Positions 1-5,806 of a DNA stretch of 8,175 nt are shown here, in pieces. How positions within the stretch are numbered: position 1 is the stretch's first letter; each line of letters begins with the position of its first letter. The position numbers and the translations under genes are program-made. The notes under the pieces were generated by a model, which was given only the letters and a program-made list of their open reading frames with translations, was not told where the DNA came from and made no database searches. Origin of the DNA: Planctomycetota bacterium (GTDB taxonomy: Bacteria; Planctomycetota; Planctomycetia; Pirellulales; Lacipirellulaceae). The DNA lies in NCBI GenBank assembly GCA_024278035.1, contig JAJRUA010000445.1, positions 1-8,175 on the forward strand, read 5' to 3'.

Positions 1-30
1 GTTTTCTAGCTCGCATAATCGTCTGCATGA

Positions 31-117
31 GATCGAACCAGCGGCGGCAACCAGTTGCACTACGATCCGTACCGCGTGCTGTTGTTGCTCTCTCTTTTCA
101 ATCCGAGTACGACGAGC
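31..117 (+). pseudogene. possible relic of an IS4-like transposase N-terminus
   Basis: In plus frame 1, after the TGA at 28-30, a short stretch reads NQLHYDPYRVLLLLSLFNP and then STTS. This resembles the hydrophobic N-terminal segment of some IS4-type transposases, which have a tyrosine-rich start, a run of leucines and an LFNP motif. Only about 29 residues look related. Stops lie just upstream in the same frame (7-9, 16-18, 28-30), and the sequence after STTS no longer resembles a transposase. No DDE residues or terminal inverted repeats are visible. If real, it is a dead fragment that marks mobile-element activity at the downstream end of the operon. The resemblance is from memory of the family and could be chance. 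Confidence 0.3.
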
Positions 118-134
118 GGGCTGGTTTGGAGTGT

Positions 135-203
135 GGGGACAGGCAACCTCGCAAGGGTCGCTAAAGTCCGAGGTTTTCTTGCATGGGCTCGGAGCCAGTC
201 CCC
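135..203. repeat. REP-like nested inverted repeat downstream of the thiolase gene
   Basis: Outer arms GGGGACAGGC (135-144) and GCCAGTCCCC (194-203) pair at 9 of 10 positions. Inside them AACCTCG (145-151) pairs perfectly with CGAGGTT (169-175). A competing pair is GCAAG (151-155) with CTTGC (178-182). The element starts 17 bases past the thiolase stop codon in the direction of transcription. It could be a REP-type dispersed element, a 3' mRNA-stabilising hairpin or a transcript end. No U-run typical of an intrinsic terminator follows the stem on the minus strand, so a terminator role is unproven. Confidence 0.6.
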
Positions 204-219
204 TTTTTCGGGCAGGCTG

Positions 220-1353
220 CTAGACGCTCGTATAACGAAAAAGGATCGCTTGCCCCTGACCGCCGCCGACGCAGAGGCTCGCCATGCCGAGGGCGCCTGC
301 TTCGCCTCGCTGGGCCAATCGGTCGTGCAGTGTCATCACGAGCCGCTGGCCGCTGGCGCCCAAGGGGTGGCCCAAGGCCATCGCCCCGCCCCAGGCGTTG
401 ATCCGGTCCACAGGCAACTCCAACTCTCCTGCCGAGGCAAGAACCTGGATCGCGAACGCTTCGTTGATTTCGTAAGCCGCAATGTCGGAAGGTGTGAGAT
501 GATTCCGCTCGAAAAGCTGCCGCATCGCAGGAACGGGGCCCATGCCCATTAGCTCAGGCGCAACGTGGGCGACCGTGCTGTCTAGAATCTCCAAACCTGA
601 TTGAACCCCCAACGACTTGGCAACTTCTGACTCGACCACCCAACCGCTGGTAGCCCCGTCGGTCAGCGGAGAGCTGGTCGCCGCCGTGACGGTACCTCCA
701 CCGGCAAACGCGGGAGCGAGGCTGGCCATCTTCTCCCGATTCACCGGATAGCGAATGAACTCATCCCGTTCGATTAGGTAAGGGTGAATCTGGCTCGTGT
801 AATCGCCACGCTCATACGCCTCGAAAGCCTTCTCGTGGCTCGCAGCAGCCAGGTCTTCTTGCTGCCTACGGCTGATCCGCGGATAGCGTTTCGCCACCGC
901 CTCTGCCGTAACGCCCATCGCAACATAGGCTTGAGGCGAAGACTTTTGGATCCGAGGCGATTCGGAAAAACCGGCTCCGCGCCGCGGAATGCGGCTCATC
1001 GCTTCGATGCCCGCCGTCAGGTAAAGTTCGCCCCAACCACAAGCGACCCGCGCCGCAACGATCGAAACGGCTTCAAGGCTGCTAGCGCACAGCCGATTCA
1101 CCGTCAGCCCCGGCACTTCCAATCCTGTTCCCAGCGCTGCAGTCCGTGCGACGTTGTACCCTTGCTCTCCTTCAGGATAGGCACAGCCAACGACCAAGTC
1201 TTCGATCCCTTGCGTAACAAAACCCGGATGCGCAGCGACTTGAGCCTGAAGCAATTCAACCAGCAGATCATCAGCCCGTGTCTCCTTGTAAGCGCCCTTA
1301 AAAGCACGGCCAAAGGGTGTTCGCAAGCCACCGATAAAAAGAGCACGTTTCAC
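220..1353 (-). CDS. acetyl-CoA acetyltransferase-type thiolase (thiolase II family)
   Basis: This is a complete thiolase of about 377 residues, close to the usual 390. Numbered from the GTG at 1353, it shows the N-terminal RTPFGR motif (11-16), the acyl-accepting Cys89 in NRLCASSLEA, the NEAF motif (297-300), catalytic His329 in GHPLGASG and the second catalytic Cys361 in CVGGGQG. The enzyme would split a 3-oxoacyl-CoA with free CoA to release acetyl-CoA in the cytosol. In this operon the likely substrate is 3-oxo-6-aminohexanoyl-CoA or its N-acyl form, giving a 4-aminobutyryl-CoA; that is inference, and plain acetoacetyl-CoA is the alternative. The start is uncertain. A TTG at 1395 would add 14 residues, but thiolases normally begin just before this RxALFIGGLRTPFG-like strand, and GGAAA lies 8 bases before the GTG. 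It is the last gene of the run. Confidence 0.93.
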   Translation of the reverse strand: MKRALFIGGLRTPFGRAFKGAYKETRADDLLVELLQAQVAAHPGFVTQGIEDLVVGCAYPEGEQGYNVARTAALGTGLEVPGLTVNRLCASSLEAVSIVAARVACGWGELYLTAGIEAMSRIPRRGAGFSESPRIQKSSPQAYVAMGVTAEAVAKRYPRISRRQQEDLAAASHEKAFEAYERGDYTSQIHPYLIERDEFIRYPVNREKMASLAPAFAGGGTVTAATSSPLTDGATSGWVVESEVAKSLGVQSGLEILDSTVAHVAPELMGMGPVPAMRQLFERNHLTPSDIAAYEINEAFAIQVLASAGELELPVDRINAWGGAMALGHPLGASGQRLVMTLHDRLAQRGEAGALGMASLCVGGGQGQAILFRYTSV

Positions 1354-1402
1354 GGAAAGGGTTTCCAAATAGGGGGGACCAAGCAGTTTAGCCAATCATC
1401 TC

Positions 1403-1419
1403 TTACCCCGAAGGGGTAA
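1403..1419. repeat. perfect 7-bp hairpin upstream of the thiolase gene
   Basis: TTACCCC (1403-1409) and GGGGTAA (1413-1419) form a perfect 7-bp stem with a 3-base loop. In the minus-strand transcript the loop reads UUC, or a CUUCGG-type turn if the closing pairs shift. It lies between CoA-transferase B and the thiolase, about 50 bases before the preferred thiolase start and 7 bases before the alternative TTG. No U-run follows, so it is more likely an mRNA structure or small repeat than a terminator. Confidence 0.5.
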
Positions 1420-1468
1420 TTATCTCATTCGTACTAAAAATCTGACCGCTGATCGCTTCTGCTAATGG

Positions 1469-2122
1469 CTACTCCCGTTCATCCACCAGCAACGCATCCT
1501 CCAAACCCAAGTCATTCGGCGAAACACCTTCTGCCAATTTCTGGATGCCGAAGGTCGTGCCTTTGGGCGTGAAAATACCGAAGTTCGTCACGATGGTTGT
1601 CATGACCCCCTTTCCGGTCAAAGGGAGTTGGCACCGTCGCATTAACTTGCACTCGCCGCTCTTAGAAAAATGCCCCAGCATGACAATGATCTGCTTCGCT
1701 CCGTTGACGAGGTCCATGGCCCCGCCCATGCCAGCCACTTTTTTTCCGGGGATCATCCAGTTGGCAAGGCTCCCTTCGACATCCACTTCCATGCCGCCCA
1801 GCACACAGCAATCAATGTGCCCGCCGCGGATAATGCCAAAGCTGGTGGCACTATCAAAATAGCTAACCCCCGCCTGTACGGAGATGCTTTCTTTACCGGC
1901 ATTGATGAGCGTCGGCGAGATCGTCTCCGGTGTGGGCCGGCCCTTCACGCCAAGCACTCCATTCTCCGAGTGAATGAAAATGCTCTTATCACTCGACATC
2001 CGCTGTGCAATCAGCGTCGGCATACCGATCCCCAGGTTGAGGCTCGATCCCTCTTCAAGCATGGCAATAATCTCATCCGCCATCTGAGCCTTGGACCAAC
2101 CGGCTATCGTTGTCGTCGTCAC
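1469..2122 (-). CDS. 3-oxoacid CoA-transferase subunit B (ScoB/AtoA/YodS type)
   Basis: A 217-residue protein of the class I CoA-transferase beta-subunit family, at the normal length. It shows the NLGIGMPT motif (29-36), the active-site motif SENG with Glu53, which forms the glutamyl-CoA thioester in this family, and the conserved GMGGAMDLV stretch (131-139). With subunit A (3763-4497) it should move CoA from a donor thioester to a 3-oxoacid. The context points to 3-oxo-6-aminohexanoate or a derivative as acceptor rather than acetoacetate, but the sequence does not decide this. The start is a GTG. An ATG at 2083 has a better ribosome-binding site (AAGG, 5 bases away) but would remove the WSKAQ region that family members normally keep. 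Unusually, the kamA gene separates it from its partner subunit. Confidence 0.93.
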   Translation of the reverse strand: MTTTTIAGWSKAQMADEIIAMLEEGSSLNLGIGMPTLIAQRMSSDKSIFIHSENGVLGVKGRPTPETISPTLINAGKESISVQAGVSYFDSATSFGIIRGGHIDCCVLGGMEVDVEGSLANWMIPGKKVAGMGGAMDLVNGAKQIIVMLGHFSKSGECKLMRRCQLPLTGKGVMTTIVTNFGIFTPKGTTFGIQKLAEGVSPNDLGLEDALLVDERE

Positions 2123-2150
2123 TTCAACTCATCCGAAAAAAAGAAAGCTG

Positions 2151-2220
2151 GACAGGATTTACAGGATCGATCGGATAAAACAGACTCTTGCGTATCCTGC
2201 TTGATCCTGTAAATTCTGTC
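2151..2220. repeat. 70-base palindrome of the ACAGGATTTACAGGAT type
   Basis: Outer arms 2151-2168 (GACAGGATTTACAGGATC) and 2203-2220 (GATCCTGTAAATTCTGTC) pair at 17 of 18 positions. An inner stem, GGATA (2173-2177) with TATCC (2193-2197), closes a 15-base loop. The element fills the gap between kamA and CoA-transferase B, starting 13 bases past the kamA stop codon. Similar ACAGGATTTACAGGAT palindromes are, to my knowledge, dispersed in many copies in several bacterial phyla. In the transcript it would form a strong hairpin between the two reading frames and could affect processing, stability or coupling. Confidence 0.85.
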
Positions 2221-2233
2221 AAAATTAGTTGCC

Positions 2234-3607
2234 CTACAGTGGCGAGAAACCGAGTCGTTCTCGAAGCTTGTTGCGTTGAGCGAGGGGCATGTTGGGGTTC
2301 ACCGTATCGATTGCGTTTTTGACCATCTCTTCACGCTGAGCCGCGTCCTTCCAACGATTCTGGGCTTCGACAGACAGTTTGTGCAAGGGATCGAAGTAAA
2401 GAAATAGCTCATCCTGCTTGACGTTGGGAGCACGCCACACAGAGATGCCGTTCTCCTTATTGTAGTGTTCGTAAGAGGCAACGTGCCGTTTGCCGCCACC
2501 GCCCGGGGCATCGCAAACGAAAGTCGGCGTGTTGAAACCGGCCGTCATCCCTCGCAGCCGTTTCTCGATCTCGACCCCTTCACCAAGCGTCGTTCGTAAG
2601 TGCTCACAGCCGGGCACCATGTCGTGAATATAAACGTAGTAGGGCCGAACGTTGATGTAGGAGAGTTTCTTCGTGAGGAGGATCATCGTCTTCTCGTCGC
2701 TGTTGACCCCTTCTTGTAGGACCGCTTGGTTCCGGACAATCATCCCTTCGGCAAACAATCGTTCCATCGCCAACTGACTCCACCGAGTAATTTCCCGTGG
2801 CGAAGAGAAGTGGGTGTGGATCACCACCTGCTTGCCCAAGGCGCGTCCCTTTTTATGGATTGCAAGAAGGGCCGACATCCACTTTTCGTCGCCTGTGATC
2901 TTCATCGGCATAATCGCAATGCCCTTCGTCGCGAAGCGGAGCCGACGAATGTGGGGGATTGCCAGCAACGTCTCGCCAATGTGGGTGATTTGCTTTGCGG
3001 TCAAATTAAAGGCATCCCCACCCGAGATAACCACATCTTCAATCTGTTGATGGCTCCGCATGTACTCGAAAGCGGGCTCCCACTTAGCGATGTTCGCCCC
3101 GTAAGTCTCCTTCTCAACCGAGTCCGTCGAGCCACCAATGATTCGGCTCCGCGTACAGTAAGCGCAGTAGACGGGGCACGTCGTGAGTGGAAGGAACAGC
3201 ACTTTATCGTTGTAACGATGCGTGAGCATCGGCACGGGGGCGTCCTCGTCTTCGCTGAGCGAATCTTCTAGGTAGAACGGATGGTCCGGCAACATTTGCG
3301 AACCGAGCGGCAAAAATTGCTTGCGCAACGGGTCCTCGATCGGGTGATCCCAATCGATGAGCGAAAAGACGTAAGGCGTGATCCGAATGTTCATCGGAGC
3401 AATGTGGAGGCCCGCCTCGATATCGGCGACAAACTCGTCGCTAAGACGATCGCCGAGTGCCTCTTTCACTTGCTTGAGGCTCGTCACCGACTTGCGTGCC
3501 TGCCAAAGCGGATTGCCAAACTCTTCGCGAGAAATTTCGCTCCAAGCGGGCACGGACCGCCAGAACGCATCGTCACGGAACGTACGGTGATCGTAGTTTT
3601 GGCTCAT
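2234..3607 (-). CDS. kamA: L-lysine 2,3-aminomutase (radical SAM, PLP-dependent)
   Basis: Numbered from the ATG at 3607 (457 residues), it has the radical SAM [4Fe-4S] motif CPVYCAYC with Cys144, Cys148 and Cys151, followed by Arg153, which matches the substrate-carboxylate arginine of clostridial KamA. It also has SGGD (195-198), HTHF (264-267) and RPYYVY (321-326). Asp329 and Asp366 match the two aspartates that bind the lysine epsilon-amino group, and the PLP lysine is Lys373 in PGGGGK. The 37- and 7-residue spacings of these last three are the same as in the Clostridium subterminale enzyme. Glutamate 2,3-aminomutases replace both aspartates, so lysine is the likely substrate and beta-lysine the product. 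The C-terminal cysteine cluster that binds zinc in the clostridial enzyme is absent. An alternative TTG start at 3670 has a good ribosome-binding site and would add 21 residues. An oxygen-sensitive cluster is expected from the family. Confidence 0.93.
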   Translation of the reverse strand: MSQNYDHRTFRDDAFWRSVPAWSEISREEFGNPLWQARKSVTSLKQVKEALGDRLSDEFVADIEAGLHIAPMNIRITPYVFSLIDWDHPIEDPLRKQFLPLGSQMLPDHPFYLEDSLSEDEDAPVPMLTHRYNDKVLFLPLTTCPVYCAYCTRSRIIGGSTDSVEKETYGANIAKWEPAFEYMRSHQQIEDVVISGGDAFNLTAKQITHIGETLLAIPHIRRLRFATKGIAIMPMKITGDEKWMSALLAIHKKGRALGKQVVIHTHFSSPREITRWSQLAMERLFAEGMIVRNQAVLQEGVNSDEKTMILLTKKLSYINVRPYYVYIHDMVPGCEHLRTTLGEGVEIEKRLRGMTAGFNTPTFVCDAPGGGGKRHVASYEHYNKENGISVWRAPNVKQDELFLYFDPLHKLSVEAQNRWKDAAQREEMVKNAIDTVNPNMPLAQRNKLRERLGFSPL

Positions 3608-3675
3608 CGTGGTTTCTGTGTCTCTTAGCATGACTCGGTACTCAGTGTTCTTCTCGGCACAGGATGGCAAAGGTT

Positions 3676-3680
3676 TCCTT
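3676..3680 (-). promoter_or_regulatory. Shine-Dalgarno candidate for an upstream TTG start of kamA
   Basis: On the minus strand AAGGA lies 5 bases before a TTG at 3670-3668 that is in frame with kamA. The ATG at 3607, preferred on homology, has only a weak AGAG well upstream, and the ATG at 3631 has only GAG. The site therefore leaves open an N-terminal extension of 21 residues. The rest of the gap up to 3762 shows only short stems, such as GGCC/GGCC at 3684-3696. Confidence 0.35.
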
Positions 3681-3762
3681 CCCGGCCAGGATGGCCAGGC
3701 TATCTATTCACCAGCCTAATGATGCCTCTGCGACTCCGATATCCAGTTCGCGCGATTCTGTC

Positions 3763-4497
3763 TCACCTTCTCCCGTCCTCTAATCCAGAGTCGTCTGCAT
3801 AGACGGGAATCTCGATCACGTTTTCGTAGTCCTTTCCCTGGTAAATACGCTGGACAAAAATCCCCGGCAAGTGGACGTCCTCCCCCGGGATATCACCCAA
3901 CTCGACCAGTTCCTCAACCTCGACAACGGTCGTCTTCGCCGCCATTGCCATCAGGGGCGAAAAATTTCGGGCCGTTTCTTTGAACCAGAGGTTACCGTAA
4001 GGGTCCCCCTTCTGGGCTTTGATAATCGCGAAGTCGGCTTCCAGGGGAAGCTCCAAAAGGCAAGGCCGATCGAACTCCCGAACCTCCTTTCCGTCAGCAA
4101 CCGTGGTGCCGAAGCCGGTCGGCGTGTAAAAACCACGAATCCCCATCCCCGCGGCACGAATGCGCTCGGAGAACGTCCCTTGAGGAATCAGGTGGACCTT
4201 CACTTCCCCGGCAAGCATTTGCTCTTCGAGGTCCGGGTTGCCACCGACGTAGGAGCAAGAGGCTTCGCTGATTTGGCGTTGTTTAAGCAACAGTGCGAGC
4301 CCCCGCCCTGAATTGCCAATGTTGTTGGAAATCGCATGGATGCCCTTCACCCCCTGCCGCACAATCTCTTGGATACTGTTCTCAGGAATTCCACAGAGTC
4401 CGAACCCCCCGCTCATCAAGCGGATACCGTCCGTAAGATCATGCAGGGCCGCCCGGGCATCGGCATACACTTTTGGTTGTTTTTTCTTATCGCTCAT
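3763..4497 (-). CDS. 3-oxoacid CoA-transferase subunit A (ScoA/AtoD/YodR type)
   Basis: A 244-residue alpha subunit of the class I CoA-transferase family, at the usual length. It matches the family signature from Asp23-Gly24 through GGFGLCGIP (30-38). It also has the NNIGNSGRGLALLL segment (58-71), the GGNPDLEEQMLAGEV region (85-99) and the PQGTFSERIRAAGMGIRGFYTPTGFGT region (105-131) typical of ScoA/AtoD. It provides the partner for subunit B (1469-2122), and the pair should activate a beta-keto acid with CoA from succinyl-CoA, acetyl-CoA or another thioester. The start is the ATG at 4497; a GTG directly before it would add one residue. The ribosome-binding site is weak. The kamA gene follows downstream, so the two subunits are not adjacent as they are in most genomes. 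Confidence 0.93.
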   Translation of the reverse strand: MSDKKKQPKVYADARAALHDLTDGIRLMSGGFGLCGIPENSIQEIVRQGVKGIHAISNNIGNSGRGLALLLKQRQISEASCSYVGGNPDLEEQMLAGEVKVHLIPQGTFSERIRAAGMGIRGFYTPTGFGTTVADGKEVREFDRPCLLELPLEADFAIIKAQKGDPYGNLWFKETARNFSPLMAMAAKTTVVEVEELVELGDIPGEDVHLPGIFVQRIYQGKDYENVIEIPVYADDSGLEDGRR

Positions 4498-4517
4498 CAC
4501 TTCACTTATTTCTTTCT

Positions 4518-4601
4518 AACCACAAAGAAACGACGGGAAATCAAAATTGAGGGAGGCGTCTCCGACAGAAAATCATTCTTTAACACCGTTCCTTCGTGGT
4601 T
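4518..4601. repeat. AACCACRAAG-type palindrome between aminotransferase 2 and CoA-transferase A
   Basis: Arms AACCACAAAGAAACG (4518-4532) and CGTTCCTTCGTGGTT (4587-4601) pair at 13 of 15 positions. The centre holds another small stem, GGAG (4552-4555) with CTCC (4560-4563). AACCACGAAGG-like motifs are, as far as I recall, widely dispersed in several bacterial phyla. The arm at 4587-4601 touches the last base of the aminotransferase stop codon (TGA, 4603-4601), so the element sits directly at the gene end. The intergenic space up to the CoA-transferase A start holds nothing else recognisable. Confidence 0.75.
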
Positions 4602-5791
4602 CAATTTTCTTTAAGTAGCCGTTTCAATGTGCCTAACGCTTCACTTAGTCTAGCTGGCGTGGAAATGTGGGGGGGGGCAAGGACGATTGTGCTGCCGCTG
4701 CTGAAGGCATGGAGGCCGGTGTCGAACATGGTTTGCCAAGTGGGTGCCGGGCGGTCGGAGAGGTCAATGGCCGCTAAGAGACCGCAGCAGCGGACCTCGC
4801 TGACATGCGGCAAGGCTTCTATTCCACCAAGCTCTTGTTTAAAACGCACTTCGAGTGCCCGTCGGTTAGCAAGGAACGTAGGGTCCTCCATCAGGTTCAG
4901 TACGGCTTCCAGTGCCGCCAAACCGAGCGGGTGGGCGTAGCTCGTTAAGCCACAGGCCATCTTATTTTTGTCGTAGTAAGCCGTTGCCCGTGGCCCCGTC
5001 CACACGGCTCCGAACGGAACGTATCCGCCCGAAATCCCTTTGGATAGGCAGACGAAATCGGGCTGCAAACCGTAGGGCTGGAAAGCAAAATCCGTCCCCG
5101 TGCGGCCAAACCCGCAAAGGACTTCGTCCACAATGAGCAAGATGCCATGCTCTTCGCACAGAGCGGCAAGGCCATCGAACCATTTTTGACTAGGAACTAC
5201 GACGCCATTGGTTCCACTGATGGTCTCGATAATCACAGCGGCGATCGTAGGGCCCCCCGCTTCGATAACCATCTCCCGTGTTCTCACAAGATCTGGGTCT
5301 TCGCATGGCTCCGGGATGCGGATGGTCTGTTCGTCGATCGTAAAATGCGGCTCGTTCCGCCAATCGCCCGTGACCGACAGCGCGCCGAGCGAAGCGCCGT
5401 GGTAACTGTTGTTCCTCGCCATGACCTTGGTTCGGCCTGTTATCTGTCGGGCCATCTTCAGGGCATTTTCGACCGACTCGGCGCCGCTCACGGTGAAGAA
5501 GATTTTACCGCCATCCAGGCCGACCCGCTGACAGAGCCGCTCGGCAACTCGCTGTTTGAGACCGAAGGTCGATTTGGGCGAGGCGATTGGCATCTGGTCA
5601 AGTTGCCGGTGAATCGCCTCACGGATTGCCGGGTGGCTGTGGCCGAAATTGGACTGAAAGCTGGTGGAAAGAAAATCGTAAACGCGTCCTCCCCCACAGA
5701 GCACAAACTCATCGTGCTCAGCACGGTCCACCTGAAAGACATCGCTGTCCGGTTGGTGGCTCCAAGTGTAATAAAAGGGCCGCACGTTCAT
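4601..5791 (-). CDS. class III aminotransferase, candidate beta-lysine (or acetyl-beta-lysine) aminotransferase
   Basis: A fold-type I, class III PLP aminotransferase of 396 residues from the ATG at 5791. It has SGAES (102-106) for the PLP phosphate, NSYHG (128-132) for ring stacking, Asp222 in VDEVLCGFGRTG for the pyridine nitrogen, and the Schiff-base Lys251 in LSKGISGGYVPFG. It differs clearly from its neighbour at 5807-7153, so the pair is not a recent duplication. The gene lies directly upstream of CoA-transferase A and kamA, and YodT in the Bacillus kamA cluster is also a class III aminotransferase. I therefore infer that it removes the 3-amino group of beta-lysine or N6-acetyl-beta-lysine; a role on GABA or another omega-amine is possible. 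The gap to the previous stop is 15 bases. A TTG at 5803 would add four residues, and AAAGG lies very close to the ATG. Confidence 0.88.
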   Translation of the reverse strand: MNVRPFYYTWSHQPDSDVFQVDRAEHDEFVLCGGGRVYDFLSTSFQSNFGHSHPAIREAIHRQLDQMPIASPKSTFGLKQRVAERLCQRVGLDGGKIFFTVSGAESVENALKMARQITGRTKVMARNNSYHGASLGALSVTGDWRNEPHFTIDEQTIRIPEPCEDPDLVRTREMVIEAGGPTIAAVIIETISGTNGVVVPSQKWFDGLAALCEEHGILLIVDEVLCGFGRTGTDFAFQPYGLQPDFVCLSKGISGGYVPFGAVWTGPRATAYYDKNKMACGLTSYAHPLGLAALEAVLNLMEDPTFLANRRALEVRFKQELGGIEALPHVSEVRCCGLLAAIDLSDRPAPTWQTMFDTGLHAFSSGSTIVLAPPHISTPARLSEALGTLKRLLKEN

Positions 5792-5806
5792 TACCTTTGC
5801 CAACGA

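Noticed and set aside
55..552. 165-residue plus-strand frame as a real gene
   Set aside because: Only its first 20 or so residues look like a protein family. Most of it runs antisense to the thiolase 3' end, so only a short relic is reported.
784..1419. 211-residue open frame on the plus strand
   Set aside because: It lies antisense to the thiolase, whose catalytic motifs are intact, and its translation is arginine-rich without recognisable motifs. It is a shadow of codon bias on the other strand.
2151..2220. CRISPR repeat or riboswitch
   Set aside because: There is one inverted pair rather than regularly spaced direct repeats, and no known riboswitch core is recognisable. A dispersed palindrome explains it better.
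2234..3607. EpmB or glutamate 2,3-aminomutase instead of lysine 2,3-aminomutase
   Set aside because: EpmB is shorter and lacks the full lysine epsilon-amine site, and glutamate aminomutases replace the two aspartates retained here as Asp329 and Asp366.
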